Source of the DNA: Deltaproteobacteria bacterium
GTDB taxonomy: Bacteria > Desulfobacterota > Desulfobacteria > Desulfobacterales > SpSt-501
Direction: 5' to 3'
Length of the DNA stretch: 59,088 nucleotides
Assembly: GCA_016219005.1 (NCBI GenBank)
Contig: JACRCN010000086.1
Span: 1 to 59,088 of the forward strand
Shown here piece after piece: positions 18,123 through 27,566 of the stretch (position 1 is its first letter; each line of letters opens with the position of its first letter). The notes beneath the pieces were generated by a model that was not told the origin of the DNA, searched no databases, and saw nothing but the letters and a program-made list of their open reading frames with translations. The position numbers were made by a program, and so were the translations under genes.

Positions 18123-18419
18123 ATGTTTGGTGCCATTGGAGAATCCGCTGTTCACCAGATACCCAGAGGGGGCGGTTTTAGCAGCGGTACGGAACAGGAG
18201 GTCGTGGTCCAGAAGGCCGGGCAGATCATACAAGCGCGGCCGGTGGAGAATTCGGGCGATTCCGGGAAATCGAAGGCGGACCGCCAGGACGAGCATAACC
18301 TGCAGAGCCACACCAAGCTGGAAGAAGGCGGCAAGGTCGTTGTCGAAAAATACGACGAGGCCGGTAAACTGGTCAAGGTCACCCCGCCGGGGTATCTGCC
18401 TTTCGGCAAGATCGCCTGA
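18123..18419 (+). CDS. Small conserved-looking protein with FlaG-like C-terminal pattern
   Basis: 98 aa; a Gly/Gln-rich N-terminus, a hydrophilic Asp/Lys middle and a C-terminal block KVVVEKYDEAGKLVKVTPPG. That block resembles in outline the FlaG motif (VVxxxD...GxxVxxIPP). The perfect AGGAGG site 6 bases before the ATG at 18123 decides the start; the frame is open to 17976 but lacks such a site. It lies 150 bases behind the DVU0524-like gene and is probably in the same sigma-28 unit. FlaG homology is an inference from pattern, not established. Confidence 0.55.
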   Translation: MFGAIGESAVHQIPRGGGFSSGTEQEVVVQKAGQIIQARPVENSGDSGKSKADRQDEHNLQSHTKLEEGGKVVVEKYDEAGKLVKVTPPGYLPFGKIA

Positions 18420-18428
18420 CGCGGCCGG

Positions 18429-19208
18429 CTACCAGGTTTTTCTGACGCGGATGCCGCAACCGTGCAGGTAGGCTTTGATCTCAGAAATCGCAAAATTGCC
18501 GTAATGAACCATCGAGGCGACGAGAGCGGCGTCCGCTCTCCCCTCGGTGAGCACGTCGCGGAGGTGCTCCGGTTTGCCGGCGCCGCCCGAGGCGATCACC
18601 GGGATGGTCACGTGTCCCGATACCAGGGCGGTGAGGTTTAGCTCGTAGCCTTCCCGTGTCCCGTCCGCATCAATCGAGTTAAGGCAGATCTCGCCCGCCC
18701 CGAGTTCCTGCGCCCGCAGCGCCCACTCCAGGGCGTCGATTCCCATGGCGGTCCGGCCGCCGTCGATCACCACTTCGTAGCCCGAGGGGATTCCCGGACG
18801 CACGCCCACGTGTTTCACATCCATCCCCAGTACGATGCACTGGCGGCCAAAGGCCTCAGCACCGCGGGCGATGATCTCGGGCTGGCGCACAGCCGCGGAG
18901 TTGACACTGATTTTTTCGGCCCCGGCCAGCAGCACGGCCCGCATGTCTTCCACGCTGCGGATCCCGCCGCCCACCGAAAACGGGATGAAGATGGTCTCGG
19001 CCACCCGCCGCACGACGTCGATCATGATGTTGCGCCGTTCGTGGGAGGCGGTGATGTCGTAGAAGACAATCTCATCGGCCCCCTGCTCGTAGTAAAACCG
19101 GGCCATGTCGACCGGGTCGCCGATGTCGACATTTTCCTGGAAGCGGATGCCCTTGGTGGTTTTGCCGTCACGAACGTCCAGACAGGGAATGATGCGTTTG
19201 CTCAACAT
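18429..19208 (-). CDS. hisF: Imidazole glycerol phosphate synthase, cyclase subunit HisF
   Basis: With HisH it converts PRFAR and glutamine-derived ammonia to imidazole glycerol phosphate and AICAR in histidine synthesis. The TIM-barrel catalytic Asp residues are in PCLDVRDG (Asp11) and SIDADGT, with the phosphate-binding SVGGGIR and IASGGAG loops. Length 259 aa is standard. It follows hisH by 9 bases on the same strand. Confidence 0.97.
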   Translation of the reverse strand: MLSKRIIPCLDVRDGKTTKGIRFQENVDIGDPVDMARFYYEQGADEIVFYDITASHERRNIMIDVVRRVAETIFIPFSVGGGIRSVEDMRAVLLAGAEKISVNSAAVRQPEIIARGAEAFGRQCIVLGMDVKHVGVRPGIPSGYEVVIDGGRTAMGIDALEWALRAQELGAGEICLNSIDADGTREGYELNLTALVSGHVTIPVIASGGAGKPEHLRDVLTEGRADAALVASMVHYGNFAISEIKAYLHGCGIRVRKTW

Positions 19209-19217
19209 GGCGGGTTC

Positions 19218-19850
19218 CTAAGCGGCGGGGGTCCAGGCGCAGAAGTTGGCGAGCATGCGCAGGCCCGGCCGCCCGCTCTTCTCCAGGTGAAACTGCGTGG
19301 CCGCGAGGTTGCGCCACCCGAGCACCGATGCGAAGCGGATGCCGTAATCCGTGGTGGCCATGACGCGGTCTGCCTCGTCCGGCACGGGGTAATAGCTGTG
19401 CACAAAGTAAAACTCGTCCTGCGGGGAGATTCCCGCCGTCAGCGGGTGGGGGACGCGAACTCGGATGCGGTTCCAGCCCATGTGGGGGATCTTGAGCGGC
19501 CGGCCGTCATCGCCGGACAGCCGCCCCGAAAAGGCGCTGACCCGGCCGGCGACGATGCCGAGGCAGCGCGTGTCGTTTTCCTCGCTGAACCCCATGATCA
19601 CCTGAGTGCCGAGGCAGATGCCGAGCATCGGCTTGCCGGCGGCGAACTGCTCGACGAGCACGGCGTCGAGGCCGGTGCGCTTCAGGCTGTCCATGGCAGC
19701 GCCCGCCGCGCCGACGCCGGGAAAAATGATGCGCTCCGCCGCCCGGATGGTGCCGGCGTCGGCGGTGACGGTGCAGGCAAACCCGAGGTGCGCCACCGCC
19801 CGCGCGACACTGGCGAGGTTGCCGGCGTTATAGTCGATGATGGCAATCAT
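19218..19850 (-). CDS. hisH: Imidazole glycerol phosphate synthase, glutaminase subunit HisH
   Basis: Class I glutamine amidotransferase of 210 aa that feeds ammonia to HisF. The catalytic triad is visible: Cys79 in GICLGTQ, His188 and Glu190 in the C-terminal block. That block reads QFHLEKSG where most HisH have QFHPEKSG; the catalytic His and Glu are kept, so the Pro-to-Leu change is probably harmless. The ATG at 19850 begins MIAIIDYNAGN, a canonical HisH start; the open frame upstream overlaps mazG and is not used. Confidence 0.96.
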   Translation of the reverse strand: MIAIIDYNAGNLASVARAVAHLGFACTVTADAGTIRAAERIIFPGVGAAGAAMDSLKRTGLDAVLVEQFAAGKPMLGICLGTQVIMGFSEENDTRCLGIVAGRVSAFSGRLSGDDGRPLKIPHMGWNRIRVRVPHPLTAGISPQDEFYFVHSYYPVPDEADRVMATTDYGIRFASVLGWRNLAATQFHLEKSGRPGLRMLANFCAWTPAA

Positions 19851-19860
19851 GGGGATACGC

Positions 19861-20625
19861 TCACGCGCTGGCTTTGATCGATTCCCAAATGCGATCCTTC
19901 TCGCTCTGCGGGACGGTTTCCAACTCCCGGCCGCTGTCGCCGATAACTTTCTCCATCTGCCGGAACCGTTTTTCGAACTTCCGGGCGGCACCCGCCAGGG
20001 CCGTCTCGGGATGAACCCCGGCGAAGCGGCCAACGTTCACCAGGGTAAACAGCACATCGCCGAATTCCTCGCAGACCTCTTCCGGCAGGCCGCGCCGCAG
20101 CGCCTCACGGAGCTCGGCCACCTCTTCTCCCAGCTTGGCCAGCACGCCGTCCACGTCCTGCCAGTCGAACCGGGCGCGAGCCGCCCGCTCGGAGATCGAG
20201 AAAGCCCGCATCAGAGAGGGCAGGCTCGCCGGCAGGCTGTCGAGGACCGATTGGCGCTGATGATTGTTTTTCTCGCCCTGCTTGATGCGCCGCCAGTTCT
20301 GCACGACCTCGTCGCTGTCTGCGACCGTCGTCGACCCGAACACGTGGGGGTGACGCCGGATCATTTTGTCCGAAATCGCCCGGCAGACGTCCGCCAGGGT
20401 GAAGGCGCCCGACTCGGCGTGCATCTGGGCGATAAAGAGCACATGGAACAGGACGTCGCCCAGCTCCTCGCAGACGTTTTCAGCCTCTGCGGATGCAACG
20501 GCATCGGCGAGTTCATAGGCCTCTTCGAGCAGGTACCGCACCATGGTATGGGCCGTCTGCTCCCGGTCCCAGGGGCATCCGTCCGGCCCCCTCAATCGTT
20601 CGATGATGCGGAGCAAACCGGCCAT
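19861..20625 (-). CDS. mazG: Nucleoside triphosphate pyrophosphohydrolase MazG
   Basis: Hydrolyses NTPs to NMP and PPi in the cytoplasm. Two tandem MazG domains are visible, each with the metal-binding EExxE/ExxD pattern: EEAYELADA with CEELGDVLFH, and GEEVAELREA with CEEFGDVLFT. The N-terminal GCPWDREQTAHT is the family signature. Length 254 aa is normal. The ATG at 20625 lies 17 bases beyond the cvpA stop; a TTG overlapping that stop is an alternative. It forms a minus-strand unit cvpA-mazG-hisH-hisF with tight spacing. Confidence 0.94.
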   Translation of the reverse strand: MAGLLRIIERLRGPDGCPWDREQTAHTMVRYLLEEAYELADAVASAEAENVCEELGDVLFHVLFIAQMHAESGAFTLADVCRAISDKMIRRHPHVFGSTTVADSDEVVQNWRRIKQGEKNNHQRQSVLDSLPASLPSLMRAFSISERAARARFDWQDVDGVLAKLGEEVAELREALRRGLPEEVCEEFGDVLFTLVNVGRFAGVHPETALAGAARKFEKRFRQMEKVIGDSGRELETVPQSEKDRIWESIKASA

Positions 20626-20642
20626 CGCGAGAGGCGCAGAGC

Positions 20643-21170
20643 TCAATTCAGGATCTTCCACTCTTTTTTCAGCTCCCCTAATTTTACCGCGAACTCGCGC
20701 TTGATGTCGCTGGAGACCACGATCGCCAGCTGTTCCGAAACCATGGACACGTAAGGGGCGCAAGCGGATTCCTTGATGAGAGAGGCGCCCTTGGGCAGGA
20801 AAGCGGTCAGGATCAGAAACAGCACCGCGACGATAAGAGCACCCTTGGCCAGGCCGAAGACGACGCCGCCCAGCCGGTCCAGCCATCCCAGGAAAACGAT
20901 ATTCAGCAGATATTTGAGAATCATCGCAATCACGTTCACGACCACTAGCACGCCGCAGAAAATGATCAGAAAGGCCAAAATGTTGCGGTATGCCGGGTTC
21001 GAGACAACGCCGGCCAGATAATGGGCCACGACGCCATAATAGGAGTAGGCGGCGAAGAAACCGCCAAGGACCCCGATGATCGAGGACACCTCCTTGACCA
21101 GGCCCCGGAAGAGACCCCGGATCAGGCTGTACCCCAAAATGACTGCAACGATGATGTCGAACGCGTTCAT
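20643..21170 (-). CDS. cvpA: CvpA family inner-membrane protein
   Basis: 175 aa with four predicted membrane segments. The N-terminal MNAFDIIVAVILGYSLIRG and the GFFxAYSY...LGWLDRLGGVVFGLAKG block match CvpA, a protein first linked to colicin V production and since to envelope stress tolerance. The GGGGG site 5 bases before the ATG at 21170 decides the start. First gene of the minus-strand unit with mazG-hisH-hisF. Confidence 0.9.
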   Translation of the reverse strand: MNAFDIIVAVILGYSLIRGLFRGLVKEVSSIIGVLGGFFAAYSYYGVVAHYLAGVVSNPAYRNILAFLIIFCGVLVVVNVIAMILKYLLNIVFLGWLDRLGGVVFGLAKGALIVAVLFLILTAFLPKGASLIKESACAPYVSMVSEQLAIVVSSDIKREFAVKLGELKKEWKILN

Positions 21171-21376
21171 GCTTGCCCCCACACCGGCCGCGCCCCCGAA
21201 GCGGGGCTGCAGGGCTTTCGCCGGCACCGGTATCGCTGAACTAACAAAGCCGGCCCGTTGGAGTCAAGGTAAAAAATAAAACAGCACCCAACCGCGCCGG
21301 TCCTGCCGGGGCCATCGGCGACATCGACATTCGCTGCCATCCCGGCCAAGGTGCCCTGCCGCGGATCAGTTGGCGA

Positions 21377-21404
21377 TTGCATTCGCTACTGCAGATGTGA
21401 TAAT
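21377..21404 (+). promoter_or_regulatory. Sigma-70 promoter of the phoH operon
   Basis: TTGCAT (21377-21382), a 16-base spacer and GATAAT (21399-21404). It overlaps the upstream in-frame ATGs of the phoH frame, arguing for the start at 21457. Confidence 0.5.
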
Positions 21405-21456
21405 GATATTCGGTCAAGCACCCGGCGCCGGGTATGTTCGGCACGCGATCAACCTT

Positions 21457-22452
<996 letters not shown>

Positions 22453-22543
22453 CCCCGCACCGGAGGAGGTCTACGGCCATGCCCCATCGCACCATTGCCC
22501 GGCGGCATCACGCCGCACACCGCGGCCGGACCCGTGGAGCGCC

Positions 22544-24958
22544 ATGAACATTGCCCGACACAAGCCCGGTCCTGCGCTTCTGCGGGACCCCCTGTTCCGC
22601 TTCCGGCTGATCGTGCTGATCGCCGTGACGGCCCTCTTCACGCTGATTCTCTACCCGAACCTCATGGTCACGAAGCTCGCCTACACCGCCGGCGACGTCG
22701 CCGAGAAAGACATCAAGGCCCCGAAGGACTTTCTGGTCGAGGACCAGACGGCGACCGAAATCAAGCGCCAGCAGGCCGTTCAAGATGTCCTTACGGTCTA
22801 CGACAACGACACCGAGCTCGTCAACCGCCTGGTGCAGATGGTGCACGGAACGTTCGCCGACATGCGCGCCTTGCGGCAAGCGACGACCGAAAGCCGCGGT
22901 TCCGCCCCCAGCGCGGCGGCAACCCCGTCGGCGGAGGACAAGCGCACGGGACTTGCGGCTTCGGCCGAGGAGGTCCGCAAGGTGTTCGAGGATAAGCTCG
23001 GCATCCGCGTCGGCAAAGGCGCGTTCCTGGCGCTGGAGGCCGAGGGGTTTTCTAAACGCATTGCGGACGCCATCGGGGAGATCCTGCAGAAAACGCTGGA
23101 GAGCGGCATCGTCGCCAGCAAAGATGTCATGCTGAAGGACTTCGAAAAGGGGATTGTCCTGCGGGAGGTTCGGACCAAGGACGAACGGGTCGTCCGCGAC
23201 GCCCGGCAGTTTTACAGTCTGGACCAGGCCAAGGCCCTCGTGCGCAGCATCGGTCAGCCGGCGCTGCGGGACCTGGACTACGCCATGGCCAACCTCGTGG
23301 TGGATCTGTCCCAGCGGCTGATTCAGCCGAACATCACCCTCAACCGCAACGAAACCGAGGATCGCAAACACCGAGCCGTATCGGAGATCAAGCCGGTGCT
23401 ATACCGGGTCAAGGCAGGCGAGATGCTGCTGCGCGAAGGCGAGCGGGTCGCGGATCTGCACATGCTCAAACTGCAGGCTCTGGAATCCCAGACCAAACCC
23501 GAGCAGTTTTTGCTCGGCACGCTGGGCGCGGCCGCGGTGATATTCAGCCTCATCGCCGTCATCGATCTGCTCTTCCTTGAGCGCGGGCTGCACCAGTCCC
23601 AGACCCCGGTCAAAGACATTCTCCTGATGGCCTGCATGTTCCTCTTTTTTCAACTCCTCGCCCAGGCGATGGGTTCCTTCCTGGAGCTGATCCTCCGGAA
23701 CTCGCATTACGCCATTCCGGTGTGGACCGCGGTTTTCGCCGTCCCGCTCGTGGCCTCGCCGATGACCATCTGCGTGTTTCTGGGGCTGCCGGCGGCACTC
23801 CCGTTTGCCGTCGTGACGGCCTTTGGTGCGGCCCTCGCCCTCGGCAACAGCCTGCCGATGAGCGCCTATTACCTTGTCACCGGCAGCATGGGGGCCTACT
23901 GGATCCGCAACTGCCGCGAACGCAAGGTCTTCGTCACGGCGGGCGTGAAGACCGGCCTGTTGAGCGTCATCCTGGCCGCTGCCGCGGGATGTTTCCTGCA
24001 GGAATTTTCATGGACCGGATTGCTCTGGAGCTCGGTGTTCGCCTTTCTGGGCGGCATCGGATCCGGCGTGGTCACGGGCGGCATCGTTCCGCTCACGGAG
24101 ATTGCCTTCGGCTATACGACCGACATCACCCTGCTCGAGCTCGCCAACCTGGACCGCCCGATCCTGCGGCAGCTCATGATGGAGGCCCCGGGCACCTATC
24201 ACCACTCGGTGATCGTGGGTTCCATGGCGGAGGCCGCCGCAGCCGAGATCGACGCCAACCCCCTCCTCGGCAGAGTTGCCGGCTATTACCACGACATCGG
24301 GAAAATCCGCAAGCCGCTCTATTTCATCGAGAACCAGCGCAACGGCAAGAACCGGCACGACAAGCTGGCACCTTCGATGTCTAGCCTGATCCTGATGGCC
24401 CACATCAAGGACGGGATGGAGATCGCCCGGGAGCACAAGCTGGGGCCCGTGATCATCGACGGGATCCGGCAGCACCACGGCACGAGCCTGATCCGGTATT
24501 TCTTCGAAAAGGCCCGGCAGCTCAAGGGCGAAGACCAGGTGAAGGAGAATGATTTCCGCTACCCGGGGCCCAAGCCTCAGACCCGCGAAGCCGCCCTGGT
24601 GATGCTCGCGGACGTGGTCGAAGCCGCCTCCCGGACCCTGGAGAACCCGACCCCCGGCCGGATCCGAGGGCAGGTCCAAGACCTGATCAACCGGATCCTC
24701 GCCGACGGTCAGCTCGACGAGTGCGACATTACCCTCAAGGACATCCACCGGATCGCCGCCAGCTTCAACACCATCCTGAACGGCATCCATCACCACCGCA
24801 TCGAGTATGTCGAGCACCGGACCGCGACCGGTGAGAACGGCAAAGGCAGACCCCGTCATGGACATTCAGATCGCCAACCGCCAAAGGCGTCACAGGATCT
24901 CCCTGAAAATGATCCGGCAGGCAGCCCGAATCCTGTTAGACGCCTTAAAGCGTCCTGA
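22544..24958 (+). CDS. 7TM-HD (PgpH-type) cyclic dinucleotide phosphodiesterase
   Basis: Inner-membrane protein of 804 aa. One N-terminal membrane segment is followed by a large extracytoplasmic 7TMR-HDED region, then about seven membrane segments, then a cytosolic HD domain with APGTYHHSVIVG and the metal-binding pair H583-D584 in YYHDIGK. PgpH homologues hydrolyse c-di-AMP; whether this organism makes c-di-AMP cannot be seen here. The start has GGAG just upstream. The last about 33 codons overlap ybeY in another frame and look like non-homologous tail. Confidence 0.9.
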   Translation: MNIARHKPGPALLRDPLFRFRLIVLIAVTALFTLILYPNLMVTKLAYTAGDVAEKDIKAPKDFLVEDQTATEIKRQQAVQDVLTVYDNDTELVNRLVQMVHGTFADMRALRQATTESRGSAPSAAATPSAEDKRTGLAASAEEVRKVFEDKLGIRVGKGAFLALEAEGFSKRIADAIGEILQKTLESGIVASKDVMLKDFEKGIVLREVRTKDERVVRDARQFYSLDQAKALVRSIGQPALRDLDYAMANLVVDLSQRLIQPNITLNRNETEDRKHRAVSEIKPVLYRVKAGEMLLREGERVADLHMLKLQALESQTKPEQFLLGTLGAAAVIFSLIAVIDLLFLERGLHQSQTPVKDILLMACMFLFFQLLAQAMGSFLELILRNSHYAIPVWTAVFAVPLVASPMTICVFLGLPAALPFAVVTAFGAALALGNSLPMSAYYLVTGSMGAYWIRNCRERKVFVTAGVKTGLLSVILAAAAGCFLQEFSWTGLLWSSVFAFLGGIGSGVVTGGIVPLTEIAFGYTTDITLLELANLDRPILRQLMMEAPGTYHHSVIVGSMAEAAAAEIDANPLLGRVAGYYHDIGKIRKPLYFIENQRNGKNRHDKLAPSMSSLILMAHIKDGMEIAREHKLGPVIIDGIRQHHGTSLIRYFFEKARQLKGEDQVKENDFRYPGPKPQTREAALVMLADVVEAASRTLENPTPGRIRGQVQDLINRILADGQLDECDITLKDIHRIAASFNTILNGIHHHRIEYVEHRTATGENGKGRPRHGHSDRQPPKASQDLPENDPAGSPNPVRRLKAS

Positions 24959-25388
24959 CGCGGAGCTTTCCATCCTGCTCGTGGACGACCGCGAAATCGC
25001 CGGGATGAACCTCGCCTTTCTGAAACGGCACGGGCCCACCAACGTGATCGCCTTTCCCATGCGTGAAGGCGCCTACGGGGACCTCACGCCGAGCCTGCTG
25101 GGCGACGTGGTGATCTCCATGGACACGGCCCACCGCGAAAGCCGGCTCGCCGGACGGACGCTCGAGGAGCGGTTGACTGAGCTGCTGGTGCACGGAGTCT
25201 TGCACCTGTGCGGCTACGACCACGAAAACGGCGGCCGCCCAGCCCGTCGCATGGCCGCCAGGAGCCGGCGGCTGGTGAAAAAAATAGAAGCAAGCTGGAA
25301 GCTCGAAGCTCGAAGCTCGAAGCCGAAACAGGGAAAAGCGTCACCGGCCATCCAGGAGTTGCGCAAAAGCCGATCCACACGATCGTGA
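24858..25388 (+). CDS. ybeY: Endoribonuclease YbeY with repeat-derived tail
   Basis: Zinc-dependent endoribonuclease for 16S rRNA 3'-end maturation. The metal-binding motif HGVLHLCGYDH gives His112, His116 and His122, and ELSILLVDD is the usual N-terminal block. Family homology ends near RRLVKKI (about residue 144). The final 32 residues (EASWKLEARSSKPK and on) are encoded by a GAAGCTCGAAGC-type repeat, an apparent extension by repeat insertion. The start overlaps the pgpH 3' end by 101 bases. It is unusual for this pair to overlap so far. Confidence 0.92.
   Translation: MDIQIANRQRRHRISLKMIRQAARILLDALKRPDAELSILLVDDREIAGMNLAFLKRHGPTNVIAFPMREGAYGDLTPSLLGDVVISMDTAHRESRLAGRTLEERLTELLVHGVLHLCGYDHENGGRPARRMAARSRRLVKKIEASWKLEARSSKPKQGKASPAIQELRKSRSTRS
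25292..25323 (+). repeat. GCTGGAAGCTCGAAGC-type repeat, copy 1 (pair A left)
   Basis: Tandem AAGCTCG units inside the end of the ybeY frame. The same motif recurs in the opposite sense at 25414-25430 and in two other pairs in this window. Confidence 0.7.
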
Positions 25389-25413
25389 AGCGGAGGCCAT
25401 CGCCGAGTTTTTT

Positions 25414-25430
25414 CTTTCGAGCTTCGAGCC
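25414..25430 (-). repeat. GCTCGAAGC-type repeat, copy 2 (pair A right, inverted)
   Basis: CTTTCGAGCTTCGAGCC, the reverse complement of the motif at 25292-25323, lying between ybeY and nnr. Confidence 0.65.
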
Positions 25431-25463
25431 TGATACCCACGCCAATTTCCGAAGGGGATTCGC

Positions 25464-27020
25464 ATGGACTTAGTGACCGCAGCTGAGATGCAGACGCTGG
25501 ACCGCCTGACGATCGAGACGTTCGGCCTGCCGGGGCGGGTGCTGATGGAAAACGCCGGGCGCGAGGCCGTCCGGGTGTTTCTGACGCATTTCGCGAAGGC
25601 CGCCCGCAACGGTGTGGGCGTTGCCGCCGGCCGCGGCAACAACGGCGGTGACGGCTTTGTGATGGCGCGCGGCCTGGCACAGGCTGGCTACCCCGTGCGC
25701 GTCTACCTGCTCGGCACCGCCGACCGCGTATCGGGCGACGCCGCCGCCAACCTGAAGCTTCTGGCGCCGCTTTCCGTGCCCGTGATCGAGGTGCCGGATG
25801 AGGCCGCATTTTCGCGGCACCAGCGCACGATGCGCGACGTCGCCGTCTGGGTGGATGCGATTCTCGGCACCGGCCTCACCACCGCGGTCACAGGGCTCTT
25901 CCGAAACGTCATCGAGTTCATCAACCAGTTGCAACGGCCCGTGTTCTCGGTCGACATCCCCTCCGGCCTCAGCGCGGACACCGGCCAATTTGACGGCGCC
26001 TGCATCCGCGCCGCGGTCACCGTCACGTTCGGGTACGCCAAGATCGGCCACGCCGTCTTCCCGGGTGCGGAGTTCACCGGACGGCTGGAAGTGGTGGACA
26101 TCGGCATCCCGCCGCATATCGCCGAACGCGTCCGGCCGCGCCATTTCCTGCTCAAGGCTCACGATGTCGGCGGGACTTTCTCTCCTCGCCGGGCGGATAC
26201 GCACAAGGGTCGCACGGGGCACCTGCTGGTCGTGGCCGGCTCGCCCGGACAGACCGGCGCCGCGGCCATGACCGCCGCGGCGGCCCTGCGCGTCGGGGCC
26301 GGGCGGGTGACCCTGGGGGTGGCGCAAGGCCTGCATCCGATCCTGCAAACCCTGGTGCTCGAAGCAATGACCGCACCCCTGCCTGAAACCGGCAGCGGCA
26401 GCCTGGGTCGAGCCGCCCGGGACGCGATCCTGGAGCTTACCCCGGGCAAGAGTTGCCTCGCCATCGGACCCGGTTTGGGCCAGGACCCCGAGACCGGCGA
26501 GTTGGTCGCCGAACTGGTCCGCCGCAGCCCGCTGCCCCTCGTCATCGACGCCGACGGCCTCAACCACCTGGCCGGCCGCCTGGAGATCTTCAAAAGCCTC
26601 GCCGTGCAAACCGTGCTCACGCCGCACCCCGGGGAGATGGCGCGGCTAACCGGCACGAGCCTTTCCGCGGTCCAGCAGGACCGCATCGCCTGTGCCCGGG
26701 ACCTCGCGGTCACGCTCAACGTCCACGTCGTGCTAAAGGGCGCGCGCACCGTCATCGCCCATCCGGACGGCAGCGTCTATATCAACCCCACCGGCAACCC
26801 CGGCATGGCCTCCGCCGGCATGGGGGATGTGCTGACGGGGATGATTGCCGGTCTCATCGCCCAGGGCATGCACTCCGACACGGCCGCTCGGGCGGCCGTG
26901 TATCTTCACGGTGCGGCCGCCGACACGCTCGGCCGCACACTGGGACCTTACGGCTATCTGGCGAGCGAGGTCGCGCAGACCCTGCCCGGGGAAATCGCCC
27001 GGCTGCTGCGGGAGGCATGA
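25464..27020 (+). CDS. nnr: Bifunctional NAD(P)H-hydrate epimerase / ADP-dependent dehydratase
   Basis: Repairs hydrated NAD(P)H. The N-terminal YjeF domain (about 1-215) epimerises NAD(P)HX: LMENAGREAV, GRGNNGGDGF and DAILGTGL are visible. The C-terminal ribokinase-like domain (about 230-515) dehydrates it: IGPGLG, DADGLN, LTPHPGEMARL, NPTGNPGMASAGMGDVL. The fused form of 518 aa is usual in bacteria. AAGGGG lies 7 bases before the ATG. The stop is immediately followed by tsaE. Confidence 0.95.
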   Translation: MDLVTAAEMQTLDRLTIETFGLPGRVLMENAGREAVRVFLTHFAKAARNGVGVAAGRGNNGGDGFVMARGLAQAGYPVRVYLLGTADRVSGDAAANLKLLAPLSVPVIEVPDEAAFSRHQRTMRDVAVWVDAILGTGLTTAVTGLFRNVIEFINQLQRPVFSVDIPSGLSADTGQFDGACIRAAVTVTFGYAKIGHAVFPGAEFTGRLEVVDIGIPPHIAERVRPRHFLLKAHDVGGTFSPRRADTHKGRTGHLLVVAGSPGQTGAAAMTAAAALRVGAGRVTLGVAQGLHPILQTLVLEAMTAPLPETGSGSLGRAARDAILELTPGKSCLAIGPGLGQDPETGELVAELVRRSPLPLVIDADGLNHLAGRLEIFKSLAVQTVLTPHPGEMARLTGTSLSAVQQDRIACARDLAVTLNVHVVLKGARTVIAHPDGSVYINPTGNPGMASAGMGDVLTGMIAGLIAQGMHSDTAARAAVYLHGAAADTLGRTLGPYGYLASEVAQTLPGEIARLLREA

Positions 27021-27512
27021 TTGGTGCCGCACCGCGACAACCCCGCGGGCGAGATCACCCTCGTCACCGCCTCGGCGGCGGAGACCCGCCGGCTGGGGGA
27101 ACGGTGCGGCCGCCGGCTGCGGACTCCGTTGGTGATTTGCCTGATCGGCGATCTCGGCAGCGGAAAAACGGTGTTTGTCCAGGGTCTGGCCCGGGGGCTC
27201 GATGTCTCGGCCGATTATGCCGTCACCAGCCCGAGCTTCACCCTCATCAACGAGTACCCCGGCCGCTTGCGGCTGTTTCACATCGATTTATACCGACTGG
27301 ACGCGCAAGCGGACCTGGACGACCTGGGTCTGGCGGAGATTCTGCACGGCGAGGGGGTCGCAGCCGTGGAGTGGGCCGAAAAGCTCACCGATGGGGCGCT
27401 TGCCGAGCGTTTGGAGATTCGCTTTGAATTCGGGGACGATGACCGACGCCGGCTGCACATGGTTGCGTATGGACAAGCATCCCTGATTCTGCTAAAAGCG
27501 CTGCGTTCATGA
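27021..27512 (+). CDS. tsaE: tRNA N6-threonylcarbamoyladenosine ATPase TsaE
   Basis: P-loop ATPase needed with TsaB/TsaD for t6A37 formation in ANN-decoding tRNAs. The Walker A motif GDLGSGKT (from about residue 43), SPSFTLINEY and the HIDLYRLD block are characteristic. It has a TTG (27021) or GTG (27024) start, abutting the nnr stop. nnr-tsaE adjacency is widespread. The C-terminus ends in a hydrophobic LILLKAL. Confidence 0.94.
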   Translation: MVPHRDNPAGEITLVTASAAETRRLGERCGRRLRTPLVICLIGDLGSGKTVFVQGLARGLDVSADYAVTSPSFTLINEYPGRLRLFHIDLYRLDAQADLDDLGLAEILHGEGVAAVEWAEKLTDGALAERLEIRFEFGDDDRRRLHMVAYGQASLILLKALRS

Positions 27513-27566
27513 ACGGCCGAATGCGAAACGTCGACGCTTGAGGTTCAGCAGCAACGGAGGGTTGCG

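Noticed and set aside
19218-19850. Loss of HisH activity from the FHLEKS motif
   Set aside because: Only the Pro between His and Glu changes; the catalytic residues are kept.
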